Source: Gammaproteobacteria bacterium
GTDB taxonomy: Bacteria > Pseudomonadota > Gammaproteobacteria > Steroidobacterales > Steroidobacteraceae
NCBI GenBank assembly: GCA_020846815.1
Contig: JADLDF010000270.1
Span: 1 to 52,407 of the forward strand
Direction: 5' to 3'
Length of the DNA stretch: 52,407 bases
A program made the translations under genes and the position numbers. The notes below the pieces were generated by a model. It was not told where the DNA came from. It saw only the letters and a program-made list of their open reading frames with translations, and searched no databases. Each line of letters opens with the position of its first letter. The first letter of the stretch is position 1. This document shows, piece by piece, positions 29,573-38,989 of the stretch.

Positions 29573-32500
29573 TGGCCAAGGTCCACGCGCCGCTCCTCGC
29601 GTTCAACCGCGGCGAGGTGTCGAAGGCTGCGCTGGCGCGAGTCGATATCGACAAGATGCGGTTCGCCGCCGAGGCGCAGGTCAACTGGTCGCCGCTCGCG
29701 CTCGGCGACATGATGGTGCGGCCGGGCACCGGCTATCTGTGCTCGACCAGGTCGGACGCGGCCGCGTTCGGCATACCGTTCGTCTACGGCACGTCCGACG
29801 CGGCGATCCTCGAGCTGACCGACAGCCATCTGCGGGTGATCGTGGCGGATGCGCTGGTCACGCGCGCCGCCGTCTCGACCGCGGTGACCAACGGCGATTT
29901 CTCCTCCGGCGCCGGCTGGACACTGTCGCCCGGGACCGGCGCGGCCAACATCAACTCGACCGTCGCCGCCGCGCTCTATCTCGCCGCCGGCTCGGCCGAC
30001 GATCGCGCCACCTGCGAGCGGACGGTGACGATCGGCGCCGGCGACCAGAACGTCGCGCAGTCGTTTCGGATCTCGGTCACCCGCGGGCCGGTGCTGTTCT
30101 CCGCCGGCTCCTCCTCGGGCGCGACCGACTACATCGCCAAGGCCGAGCTCGGCACCGGGACGCACAGCCTCGTCCTCACCCCGACCGGCGCCACCGTCTA
30201 CGTGCGCTTCGAGGCCGCGGTGCGCCACGGCGTCATCGTCGACGCCATCGCGATCGACAGCGCCGGCGCGCTCGACCTGCCGGCGCCCTGGCTCGCCGCC
30301 GACCTCGGCGCCATCCGCTACGACCAGTCCGGGGACATCGTCTTCATCGCCTGCGACGGCTACCAGCCGCGCAAGATCGAGCGCCGCGCGCACAATTCCT
30401 GGTCGATCGTGACGTACGACGCCGACGACGGGCCATTCGGCGCCGAGAATGTCGACACCACGGCGAAGATCCAGGCCTCCGCCATCGCCGGCTCGATCAC
30501 GCTCGCCGGCACCAACACGCAATTCTCCGCCGACGACGTCGGCTCGATCATCCAGCTCTCCGAGAGCGACTATTCGGTGGTCGCCGAATGGAAGGGGAGC
30601 GAGACGATCTCGATCCCGACATCCTCCGTCTCCGCCGCCGGCACCAAGATCGGCGACATGACCAATCTCGCCAACGCCTTCGACGGCAACTCGGCGACCT
30701 TCGCCGACAAGACCAGTACGACGGGTTACGCCGGCACCAACCAGGCCTCGCCGTCGGCCATCTACTCGGCGGCCGTCACGTTCAACCTGGCAGGCAACAT
30801 CACTGCGTACCTGTACGGAAAGACCGGCGGCTCGCCGGCGAGCGGCACCGATGGGACGCTGCTCGGTACCGTCGTCGCTGCCTCGGGCGGCGGCAGCGCG
30901 TCCGACGTCGCGGTCACGCTCTACGCGAGCCACACCTCGACGACGTGGGACTATCAGTGGATCTACTGGGTGGTCCCGAGCTCGACGAGCGTGAAGATCA
31001 AGGAGATCACGCGCACGACGTTCAGCAGTGGCGGCGCGCCCGTGCTGCGCCGCTACAACGGCAACGTCTACCAGGCGCTCAGCGGCACGACCACCGGCGT
31101 CAATCCGCCGTCACACACGTTCGGCGACGTGCTCTCGGAGACCGGCGGCACGGTCTGGCGCTATCGCCACGGCCGCAGCGGCTCGGTGCGCATCACCGCG
31201 GTGGCAAGTGCGGTCGCGGCCAGCGGCGACGTCGTTGTGGCGGTGCCCGACAGCATCGTCTCGCGCGCGACGTCGCTGTGGGCCAAGGGCGAGTGGAGCA
31301 TCGCGCGCGGCTGGCCGACGGAGGTGAAGTTCCACGAAGGCCGGCTGTGGTGGTTTCGCGGCGACAAATACTGGGGCTCGGTCTCCGACGCCTACTACTC
31401 GTTCGATGCGGCCGTCGAGGGCGACAGCGGCACGATCGCGCGCACGTTCGGCTCTGGTCCGGTCGACAAGGTCAACTTCGCGTTGTCGCTCACCCGCCTG
31501 GTGGCGGGGCGCGAGGGCTCGGTCGACACCATCCGCGGCTCCTCCCAGGACGAAACACTCACTCCGACCAACCTCTCGAGCAGGCCGGTGTCGGGGAAGG
31601 GCACGGCCGAGCTGCCGGCGCTCAAGGTCGGCACGCGCGCCGCCTTCGTCGAGCGATCGGGCCGCCGTATCATGGGCTTGGTTTATTCGGTCGAGGCCGG
31701 CGATTATGTCGTGCGTGACCTCACGCGCCTCAACGACGTGATCGGCGTGCCCGGCTTCGCGTCGGTGGCGGTGCAGGAGGAGCCCGCGACCTCGCTGCAT
31801 TTCGTGCGCGCGGACGGCGTCGACGCGATCCTGCTGGATGATCCCGGCGAGGAGATCGCCTGCTGGTGGCGCGTCATGACGCTCGGCGTCATCGAGCGCA
31901 TCGTGATCCTGCCGGGCGCGCTCGAAGACCGCATCTACTACGTGGTCAAGCGCACCATCAACGGCAGCACAAAGCGCTACTGGGAGAAGGTCGCGCTGCG
32001 CACCGAATGCGTCGGCGGCACGCTCAACAAGGTGGCCGACTGTCACCTGGTGGTCGCGCAGGCCTCCTCGACCACGATCTCGGGGCTGTCGCACCTCGAG
32101 GGCGCCAACGTGGTGGTGTGGGCGAACGGCAAGGATCTCGGCAGCTACACGGTGGCGGCCGGCGCGATCACGGTGAGCGAGGCGGTCACCTCGGCGATCG
32201 TCGGGCTCGGCGGCGTCGCCTTCAGCTACGACAGCGCGGCCGCGGCGGCCTCGGTGAGCGCGTCCAGCGCCTATGACGGCTATCCGGCCGAGGTGTTCGC
32301 CGACGGCAAGCACGTCGGCGCGGTGACCGTGTCGGGCGGCGTCATCACGCTGCCGCGCGGCCGCACCGCCAGGAAGATCACGGCCTATCTCGGGCTGTAC
32401 GCGCCGTTCCGCTCGTCGAAGCTCGCCTACGGCGCCCAGATGGGCACGGCGCTCACGCAGTCGAAACGCATCGGCGCGGTCGGGCTCGTCGCGTTCGACC

Positions 32501-32736
32501 TACACTATCAGGGCCTGAAATACGGCACCGACGTCCACGACCTGCAGCCGTTGCCGCTGGCCGAGGGTGGACAGGACGTCGCCGCCGACACGGTCTGGAC
32601 GGAGCTCGACCGGCCGATGATCGGGCTCCCGGGATCCTGGGATACGGACAGCCGGCTGCATCTCCTCGGCCAGGCGCCGCGCCCGGCGACGCTCGCCGGC
32701 GTGGTGGTGGGGATCGGCACCAGCGAGTCGCACTGA
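29572..32736 (+). CDS. Tail tubular protein B-like nozzle with inserted beta domains
   Basis: A 1054-aa protein. The start (LLAFNRGEVSKAALARVDID, then MMVRPGTGYLC) and the later propeller-like repeats match the podovirus nozzle family (T7 gp12). It is longer than gp12 (about 800 aa). Extra Ser/Thr/Gly-rich segments near residues 100-230 and 300-520 look like inserted carbohydrate-binding-type beta domains. They may help contact the cell surface. Confidence 0.8.
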   Translation: MAKVHAPLLAFNRGEVSKAALARVDIDKMRFAAEAQVNWSPLALGDMMVRPGTGYLCSTRSDAAAFGIPFVYGTSDAAILELTDSHLRVIVADALVTRAAVSTAVTNGDFSSGAGWTLSPGTGAANINSTVAAALYLAAGSADDRATCERTVTIGAGDQNVAQSFRISVTRGPVLFSAGSSSGATDYIAKAELGTGTHSLVLTPTGATVYVRFEAAVRHGVIVDAIAIDSAGALDLPAPWLAADLGAIRYDQSGDIVFIACDGYQPRKIERRAHNSWSIVTYDADDGPFGAENVDTTAKIQASAIAGSITLAGTNTQFSADDVGSIIQLSESDYSVVAEWKGSETISIPTSSVSAAGTKIGDMTNLANAFDGNSATFADKTSTTGYAGTNQASPSAIYSAAVTFNLAGNITAYLYGKTGGSPASGTDGTLLGTVVAASGGGSASDVAVTLYASHTSTTWDYQWIYWVVPSSTSVKIKEITRTTFSSGGAPVLRRYNGNVYQALSGTTTGVNPPSHTFGDVLSETGGTVWRYRHGRSGSVRITAVASAVAASGDVVVAVPDSIVSRATSLWAKGEWSIARGWPTEVKFHEGRLWWFRGDKYWGSVSDAYYSFDAAVEGDSGTIARTFGSGPVDKVNFALSLTRLVAGREGSVDTIRGSSQDETLTPTNLSSRPVSGKGTAELPALKVGTRAAFVERSGRRIMGLVYSVEAGDYVVRDLTRLNDVIGVPGFASVAVQEEPATSLHFVRADGVDAILLDDPGEEIACWWRVMTLGVIERIVILPGALEDRIYYVVKRTINGSTKRYWEKVALRTECVGGTLNKVADCHLVVAQASSTTISGLSHLEGANVVVWANGKDLGSYTVAAGAITVSEAVTSAIVGLGGVAFSYDSAAAAASVSASSAYDGYPAEVFADGKHVGAVTVSGGVITLPRGRTARKITAYLGLYAPFRSSKLAYGAQMGTALTQSKRIGAVGLVAFDLHYQGLKYGTDVHDLQPLPLAEGGQDVAADTVWTELDRPMIGLPGSWDTDSRLHLLGQAPRPATLAGVVVGIGTSESH

Positions 32737-32738
32737 CG

Positions 32739-33122
32739 ATGATCGTGCGGCCGACGACGTCCGCAGACGTCACCGAGCTCACCGGCGAGGCACCGCCGTT
32801 TCGCATCCGCGCATGGTCGGGGGTGGCCGGGGGGCGCGTGATCGGCATCGGCGGTCTCGCCTACATGCCGGACGGCACGATCGTCGCTTTCGCACATCTG
32901 ACGCCGGAGGCGCGGGCGCAGAAGTTCGCGCTGCACCGCGCGGCCCTCAAGCTGCTGGCCGAGATGGAGGCCCACGGCGTCCGCCGGCTGGTGGCGACCG
33001 CGGACCCGGACTTCGCCGCGGCGGAGCGCTGGCTCACGCGGCTCGGCTTCCGGCGCGACCCACGGCACGAAAAGGTCTGGATCTGGATATGCTCGAGCTC
33101 GTCGGCCGTCACAACCCGCTAG
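32739..33122 (+). CDS. GNAT-fold internal virion protein (gp13-like)
   Basis: A 127-aa protein with GNAT-like elements: IGIGGLAYMPDGTIVAFAHL, a helical middle and LVATADPDFAAAERWLTRLGF. T7-like phages often carry an acetyltransferase-fold protein between the nozzle and ejection proteins. Whether it still acetylates anything is unclear. It overlaps the next gene by 34 bp. Confidence 0.65.
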   Translation: MIVRPTTSADVTELTGEAPPFRIRAWSGVAGGRVIGIGGLAYMPDGTIVAFAHLTPEARAQKFALHRAALKLLAEMEAHGVRRLVATADPDFAAAERWLTRLGFRRDPRHEKVWIWICSSSSAVTTR

Positions 33123-33715
33123 CGAAATATGCGCTGGCGGCGATCCCGCGCGAGCCGGTGACCATCGGCACTGCGGCGCTGGTCGCCGGCACCGCGACCA
33201 CGGCGGCCGGGACCCTGATCGGCGGCTCGATGTCGGCCGACGCGCAGGAGGACATGGGGCGCCTGCAGCGCCAGGGCGCCGAGTTCCAGGCGCAGCAGCT
33301 CGAGCAGGCGGCCGCCGAGAGCCGCGGCGAGGCCGCGCGCCGCGCCATGGATGCGCAGCGCACCACGCGGCTGGCGCTCTCGACATTGCGCGCCCGGGCG
33401 GCCGCGAGCGGCAGCGTCGCGAGCGAGGGCGACATCGCGCGCACCGCCGGCGACATCGCCGGCCGGGGCGAGTACGAGGCGCTGGCCGATCTCTACACCG
33501 GCGAGAACCGCGCCCGCGGGCTCATCGATCAGGCCGCGGCCACCCGCTACGAGGGCGCCGCCAAGGAATACGGCGCCGACGTCGCCGCCCACGGCACCCG
33601 CATCGGAAGCTATTTCTCCGCCGCCGGCACCATCCTCAAGGGCGCCGGCATGGCGGCCGGCGGCTCGGCGCCGGGCGAGCGCGGCTCGCGCCCGCGCGTG
33701 GGCCCCTTCGGATGA
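33089..33715 (+). CDS. Internal virion protein B-like (gp14-like)
   Basis: A 208-aa protein with a hydrophobic N-terminal part (VTIGTAALVAGTATTAAGTLI) and a long alanine/glutamine-rich helical region (FQAQQLEQAAAESRGEAARR). It ends with a glycine-rich segment. This matches small ejection proteins that insert into the cell envelope during DNA delivery in T7-like phages. Confidence 0.7.
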   Translation: MLELVGRHNPLAKYALAAIPREPVTIGTAALVAGTATTAAGTLIGGSMSADAQEDMGRLQRQGAEFQAQQLEQAAAESRGEAARRAMDAQRTTRLALSTLRARAAASGSVASEGDIARTAGDIAGRGEYEALADLYTGENRARGLIDQAAATRYEGAAKEYGADVAAHGTRIGSYFSAAGTILKGAGMAAGGSAPGERGSRPRVGPFG

Positions 33716-33740
33716 GCGGACGGCGAGGGGGCATGCGCTG

Positions 33741-35921
33741 ATGGCCAAGCTTCCCGACGCCGGCAGCGTGTTCGGTGCGGCGCCGAGCATGCGCTCGGGC
33801 CGGCCGATCGCGAGCTACGACGACAGCGCCGCCGCGCGCGGCGAGGCGGTCGCCGCCGGCGCCATCGAGAAGGGCGTCGAGACGCTCGGCGGCGGCGCGA
33901 CGGCGCTCGCTGGCGGGCTCTACGCGAAACAGGATGCCGACGACCGCTTCAACCTCGCCAAGGCCAACGGGTATTTCGTCACCCGCAAGATCAAGCTCGA
34001 CAGCCAGTACGCCCAGGATCCCGACTACGCCGACGCCGAGAGCCGCTACACCAAGGACCTCGGCGCCCTGCGCGAGGAGGCCAGCGCCATCGTGCGGCCC
34101 GAGCTGCGCGAGCGGCTCGGCCTGCTCATCGATGGCGACTTCGAGCGTGGCGTCGCCGCGATCCGGCAGCACGTCCGGGTCAAGGAGGGTGAGGTCAACA
34201 CCGGCTACGTGCTCGAGCAGCTCGACACGCTCCAGCGTGAGGTGCCGCTCACCAGCGCCGACCCGAAACAGCGCCAGAGCGCGATCGACGCCGGCCACAA
34301 CCTGATCGACGGCCTGGTGGGCAAGGGCTACATCGCCGCGCCGCGGGCGCAGGCGCTCAAGCAGAGCTTCGCCGACGGCTACATTCGCAACGACGCGCTG
34401 ACGCTGATCGAGCGCGATCCGGCCGAGGCGCAGCGCCGTCTCGCCGACGATCGCGATCCGCTCTACGCGATGCTGCAGCCGGACAAGCGCTTCGCGCTGC
34501 TGCACGCCGCGCGCGCCGCCGAGCACAAGCTCAACGTCGGCAACCGGGCAGATTTCACGGCGCGGGTGCGCGACGCGACCGCGGAGGCGATGGACACGGG
34601 CGCGGTCGTCAAGCCGATCGCGCGGAGCGAGTTCATCGCGGAGTACGGCGACGCGGAGGGCGAGCGGCACTGGCGCGACTACGACGTCGCCGTGCAGACC
34701 GGCCGGACCATCGCCGGCCTGGCCGACATGACGCCGGTGCAGCGGGACGAGGCGCTCACGGCGCTCAAGCCGGTGGCCGGAGAGGCGGGCTACGCGACCC
34801 GCGAGCGGGCCTACGACGTCGCCACGCGAGCCGCGGGCGCGCTGCAGAAGGAAATCGAGAAGGATCCGGCGCGATTCGCGATGACGCGATTGCCGGCCGT
34901 GCGCGACAGCTACGGCGCGTTCGCGGCTGCGCAGCAGGATCCGAGCGTGCCGCCGGAGGCGAAGGCTGCTGCGGCGCGGCGATTCGCCGAGACGACGTTG
35001 CTCGAGCAAGCGCGCGTGGGCGTACCCGCGGATGCGCGCCGCATCGTGCCGGAGAGCTACGTCGATGCGCTCAACGCGCGGCTGCAGCGGCCCGGCACTG
35101 CCGGCGGTACCGCCAACGTGGCCGCATCGATCGAGCAGGAGGCGCAGCTCTGGGGCGACAACTGGCCGCTGGTTTACAGGGACGTCGCCAGGCGCTCCTC
35201 GCCGGTCGTGCGCGTGGTCGGCGCCGGGGTGAAGCCGCTCGCCGCGCAGCTGCTCACCGAGTTCGCCGACGTGAAGCTCGGCGACATCGCCAACGACCAG
35301 AGCGAGGAGAGGCTCACCACAATCCGCGCCGAGGTGCGCAATGCCTTCCGGCCGCTCGCCGGCACGATGCTCGGCAGCGAAGGCGCGCAGCCGGTGATCG
35401 ATGACTTCCAGGCCGCCGGCGAGAAGCTCGCGGCCTACTACGTGCGCGGCGGCAAGAGCGCGAGCGACGCGGCCGCGCAGGCCTTCGAGGATCTCATCGG
35501 GCACAAATACGAGCTCGTCGGCGGCGGCCTGTTCGGCGGCTCCTGGACCTCCGGCGATCGTTATCGCATCCCGAAATCGGCGCCGTTCAGCGTGCGCGAC
35601 ATCGCGATCGGTGCGGCCGAGGCCAGGCGCCAGCTTGCCGAGATCGGCGTCAATCCGGCCCGCGACACGCTGGGCGGGATCAGTGCCGACGTGCTGGCGC
35701 GCGCGCGTCCCGAGCAGCTCGCGCGCGATGGCAGCTGGGTCACCGCTGGCGGCGCCCAGAGCGATCAGGGTCTCTGGCTCGTCTACGGCGACCAGGTCGT
35801 GCGCGGCAAGGACGGGCAGAGCCCGCTGTTTCTGAGCTGGGAGCAGCTCGCCGGCCTTGCGCGTAAGCGCGTGGACGCTGAGACGGACGCGCTGCGCAAC
35901 GGACCTGGTGGCATCCCGTGA
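33741..35921 (+). CDS. Internal virion protein C-like (gp15-like ejection protein)
   Basis: A 726-aa, mostly helical, charged protein starting MAKLPDAGSVFGAAPSMR. Size, composition and order after the gp14-like gene match the gp15 class of podovirus core proteins, which are ejected and form a tunnel across the periplasm. No enzymatic domain is evident. Its stop overlaps the next start. Confidence 0.7.
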   Translation: MAKLPDAGSVFGAAPSMRSGRPIASYDDSAAARGEAVAAGAIEKGVETLGGGATALAGGLYAKQDADDRFNLAKANGYFVTRKIKLDSQYAQDPDYADAESRYTKDLGALREEASAIVRPELRERLGLLIDGDFERGVAAIRQHVRVKEGEVNTGYVLEQLDTLQREVPLTSADPKQRQSAIDAGHNLIDGLVGKGYIAAPRAQALKQSFADGYIRNDALTLIERDPAEAQRRLADDRDPLYAMLQPDKRFALLHAARAAEHKLNVGNRADFTARVRDATAEAMDTGAVVKPIARSEFIAEYGDAEGERHWRDYDVAVQTGRTIAGLADMTPVQRDEALTALKPVAGEAGYATRERAYDVATRAAGALQKEIEKDPARFAMTRLPAVRDSYGAFAAAQQDPSVPPEAKAAAARRFAETTLLEQARVGVPADARRIVPESYVDALNARLQRPGTAGGTANVAASIEQEAQLWGDNWPLVYRDVARRSSPVVRVVGAGVKPLAAQLLTEFADVKLGDIANDQSEERLTTIRAEVRNAFRPLAGTMLGSEGAQPVIDDFQAAGEKLAAYYVRGGKSASDAAAQAFEDLIGHKYELVGGGLFGGSWTSGDRYRIPKSAPFSVRDIAIGAAEARRQLAEIGVNPARDTLGGISADVLARARPEQLARDGSWVTAGGAQSDQGLWLVYGDQVVRGKDGQSPLFLSWEQLAGLARKRVDAETDALRNGPGGIP

Positions 35922-38900
35922 CGATCTTCACCGACGGTCCGCGCCTCGAGCCGGCGGCGATCGGCATTCACGAGGTGCCCACGTCGCTGGGCGAGTCGCT
36001 CGGCGCCACGGCGGCGCAGGCCGGCGCCGACATGCCGGTAGTTGAGATCTCCGGCATGCAGGAGCTCGCGACCGCGCGCGGTGAGCGTGATGACCTGGCG
36101 GAGCAGATCGAGCGCATTCGCGCCGGCGAGGATCTCGCCGAGGTCGTAGCGCGGCCGCGGCCGGTCGCAGACGTGCCGATCGCCGACGCCAAGGCGCGCA
36201 TCAGGAACGAGGGGCTCGAGGGCGCGCTGCATCTCGGCGACGTCGAGAGCGTGAAGGCGCCGGCGCTCGACATCATGATCGACCGCGCCAAGGCGCGGCG
36301 CGAGCGCGAGCAGGCGATCGCGCGCGGGCCGTCCGGCATCGTGCCGACGGCGCTCTCGGTCGGCACGTCGTTCCTCGTCGGCGCACTCGACCCGCTCAAC
36401 GTTGCGTCGGCCTTCATCCCGGTGGTGGGCGAGGCGCGCTACGGCAAGATGCTGGCCGATGCGGGCGCCTCGGCGCTCGCTCGCGCACGCGTGCGCGCCG
36501 GCGTCGGCGCGCTCGAGGGCGCCGCCGGCGCCGCGGCGATCGAGCCGATCGCTTGGTTGGCTAAGACCGACGAGGGCCAGGATTACACCTTCGCCGAGTC
36601 GCTGCGCTCGGTGATGTTCGGCGCCGGGCTCGGCGCGGGCCTGCGCACCGGTGCCGGCGCCGTCGCGGACCTGGTCCGCGCCCGCCGCGGCGATCCGCTC
36701 TATCCGTTCGGGCCCGGCGAGGCCTTCGGGCCAGTACGCACGCCGGACGGCTCGACGATCGGCACCAACGTGCCCGCGGCAGCGCTGCGCGAGGAGGGCA
36801 TCTCGGGCGTCGAACTCGCCGATATGCTGCGCGCGCGGCTCGGTTTGACGTCGCCGGCGGAGATGATTGCGGATCTGCCGCCGCGTGCGCACGAGGACCT
36901 CATGCGCGCATCGATCGCCGCGCTCACGTCGGGCGAGTCGGTGCGCGCCGGCGAGCTCATCGAAGCGGCGGCAAAGGCGGACCCGCGCATCGCGGAGTCG
37001 GTGAGCTTCGAAGCGTTCCACGGCTCGCCGCATGATTTCGATCGTTTCGATATCAGCAAGATCGGAGAGGGCGAGGGTGCGCAGAGCTATGGCAACGGCC
37101 TGTACTTTGCGGAGAACGCTGAGACAGCGAAGTACTATGCAGACAATCTCTCCGATGCGCGGATCAACGGCAGGCCGTACAACGTCGAGGATCCGCTCCA
37201 CCAAGCCGCCGCCATCTTGGACCAGCAAAAAGGATCGAGGAATGCGGCAATAGGTGTGGTTGGAGCCGCGATGCAGCGCGATCCCGCCGACCTGCTGCTG
37301 CCGCGAATTCTCAGCATTCTTGAAAGCGGCAAGGAACTCCCAAAATTCGGCGAGCAGGGCAACCTCTACCGCGTCCGCATCAAGGCCGAACCCGAGCGCT
37401 TTCTGGATTGGGATAAGCCGCTGGGGGAGCAAGACGCTCACATCCGCGAGGCCCTCGACAACCATCCCGACCCGGCGGTCTCAGGCACGGCGGCCAAATG
37501 GGGCGCGTACTCCATGGGCGACTTTTACAAGCGCCTTGCCAGCCGCATCGGAGACGTCGAGACCTCGCGGGTCCTGCTGGAAGCCGGTGTGCCCGGTATC
37601 AAGTATCTCGACGCGGGCTCGCGAACCGCCGGCGACGGCACTCGTAATTTCGTGGTGTTCGATGACTCGCTGATCGAGATCCTCGACAAGAACGGCAAGC
37701 CGATCGAACGCCAAGCGCCGCCAGCTGCAGCGCGGGCGCCTACCGTCGAGCAAGCGATCGTCGACCTGCAGCGCCGGATTATCGCCGGCGAGAACCGCAG
37801 CCAGGACACGAGCGCGCTGCGCGCTCAGCTGGCGCAGATCCGAGCAACGGGCGAGGTGGCGGACTGGCGGGCGCTGTCCGCGCGAGAGCTTCCCGAGGAC
37901 GCGCCCCAGTCGATCGCCGCTGCAAAAGCGGCCGAGGCCCTTCCCGAGCCGGTGTCGGTCGCTGCGCCAGAGCCGGCCAAGGCGCCGATCGCCGCGCCGG
38001 CGGAGCCCGTGGTACCCAAAGAGGCGGCGGTACATGTCGGCCCGGAGGCGGCACGCGGCCCGCGCGCGCGGCCCGAGGAGACCTGGTCGCTGCTGGAGTT
38101 TCTCGCCTCGCGAGGCGGCATCAAGCCGGACGATCCGCAGATCTCCGACCTCCGCGGCTCGATCGGATCGAGCAACAAGTTCGTGCCCGGCTTCGGCCAT
38201 CTCGTCCGCAAGGGCGGCATGTCGCTCGATCGCGCGCGGGAGGCGGCAGTCGAGGCTGATTACCTGTTCGATGCGGGCCACGTGAGCGACGCGCAGGCGA
38301 GCAGCACGGTGCGCACGCTGCTCGACGCGATCGATGGCGAGTTGCGCGGCCAGCGCGTCTATCGGCAGGGCCAGGCCGCGCCGGAGCGCGCGCAGGATCC
38401 CGGCGAGCTGCGCCATCAGATGGAGGGCGCGCTCGATCAGTCGCTCGAGCAGGTCGAGATTTCTCCGGCGAGTGTTGCTGGTCCGCTGCGCGAACGCGTG
38501 CTAGAAATCATGAGCAAGGAACGCATCGCCGATCCGCTCGAGGCCTACGAGCGCGCGGTGATGGAGGAGAGCTTCCGTGGCGCCGAAACTGGTCGTGCAC
38601 AACGCGTCGCCGACACCATCCCCGGCTGGGACGTTCCTGATGACGCCGGAGCAGCACCGCGCCCAGGCGGAGCTGCTGGCGCAGTCGAGCGACCCGCGGA
38701 TGCGGGAGCTGGCAGCGCATCACCAGCAGCTGGCGGCGGCAATCGAGAAGCGCCTGCAGGCGCAGACGCCGGCAAGCTAAGCCCCGCGACCAAAGCGGCG
38801 CTCGACGCGGAATCGCAGGCGCGCGAGCTCTACCAGTTCGCCCAAGAGAGCGGGATCATCACCGAGCAGGAGGCTGCCGCCTTCGCCGATCAGCTGCGCC

Positions 38901-38989
38901 TGGTCGACGAGGAGGGCGCCGCGCGCACCGAGATGCTGCGCCTAGCCGCCGGCTGCCTGGTCGCCGCCGGTTACGTCGGAGGCGCCTGA
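35918..38989 (+). CDS. Polyvalent ejection protein with ADP-ribosyltransferase-like domain
   Basis: A 1023-aa protein with a helical/hydrophobic N-terminal region (SFLVGALDPLNVASAFIPVV near 152). From about 363 to 590 a domain reads FEAFHGSPHDFDRF, GLYFAENAETAKYY, GNLYRVRIKAEPERFLDWDK, VPGIKYLD and FVVFDDSLIEIL, the pattern of ADP-ribosyltransferase domains found in polyvalent proteins of phages and plasmids. A proline/alanine linker and helical segments follow. Such proteins travel with the DNA and modify host targets early. A small gene is overprinted at its 3' part. Confidence 0.75.
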   Translation: MTIFTDGPRLEPAAIGIHEVPTSLGESLGATAAQAGADMPVVEISGMQELATARGERDDLAEQIERIRAGEDLAEVVARPRPVADVPIADAKARIRNEGLEGALHLGDVESVKAPALDIMIDRAKARREREQAIARGPSGIVPTALSVGTSFLVGALDPLNVASAFIPVVGEARYGKMLADAGASALARARVRAGVGALEGAAGAAAIEPIAWLAKTDEGQDYTFAESLRSVMFGAGLGAGLRTGAGAVADLVRARRGDPLYPFGPGEAFGPVRTPDGSTIGTNVPAAALREEGISGVELADMLRARLGLTSPAEMIADLPPRAHEDLMRASIAALTSGESVRAGELIEAAAKADPRIAESVSFEAFHGSPHDFDRFDISKIGEGEGAQSYGNGLYFAENAETAKYYADNLSDARINGRPYNVEDPLHQAAAILDQQKGSRNAAIGVVGAAMQRDPADLLLPRILSILESGKELPKFGEQGNLYRVRIKAEPERFLDWDKPLGEQDAHIREALDNHPDPAVSGTAAKWGAYSMGDFYKRLASRIGDVETSRVLLEAGVPGIKYLDAGSRTAGDGTRNFVVFDDSLIEILDKNGKPIERQAPPAAARAPTVEQAIVDLQRRIIAGENRSQDTSALRAQLAQIRATGEVADWRALSARELPEDAPQSIAAAKAAEALPEPVSVAAPEPAKAPIAAPAEPVVPKEAAVHVGPEAARGPRARPEETWSLLEFLASRGGIKPDDPQISDLRGSIGSSNKFVPGFGHLVRKGGMSLDRAREAAVEADYLFDAGHVSDAQASSTVRTLLDAIDGELRGQRVYRQGQAAPERAQDPGELRHQMEGALDQSLEQVEISPASVAGPLRERVLEIMSKERIADPLEAYERAVMEESFRGAETGRAQRVADTIPGWDVPDDAGAAPRPGGAAGAVERPADAGAGSASPAAGGGNREAPAGADAGKLSPATKAALDAESQARELYQFAQESGIITEQEAAAFADQLRLVDEEGAARTEMLRLAAGCLVAAGYVGGA
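38577..38780 (+). CDS. Overprinted small helical protein inside the polyvalent gene
   Basis: A 67-aa frame in a second reading phase of the large gene. It has a GTG start preceded by GGAGGA at 8-nt spacing, a near-ideal ribosome-binding site. The protein has a well-formed helical part (MTPEQHRAQAELLAQSS, then RELAAHHQQLAAAIEKRL). The overlapped stretch of the large protein is a Gly/Ala/Pro-rich linker, which suggests that the small frame carries the constraint. Function unknown. Confidence 0.6.
   Translation: MAPKLVVHNASPTPSPAGTFLMTPEQHRAQAELLAQSSDPRMRELAAHHQQLAAAIEKRLQAQTPAS

Noticed and set aside
38581..38790. Frameshift or sequencing error in the polyvalent gene
   Set aside because: I considered that the switch to a low-complexity linker marks a frameshift. 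Both frames stay open, the main frame resumes a good helical sequence, and the second frame has its own strong ribosome-binding site, so an overlap is more likely.
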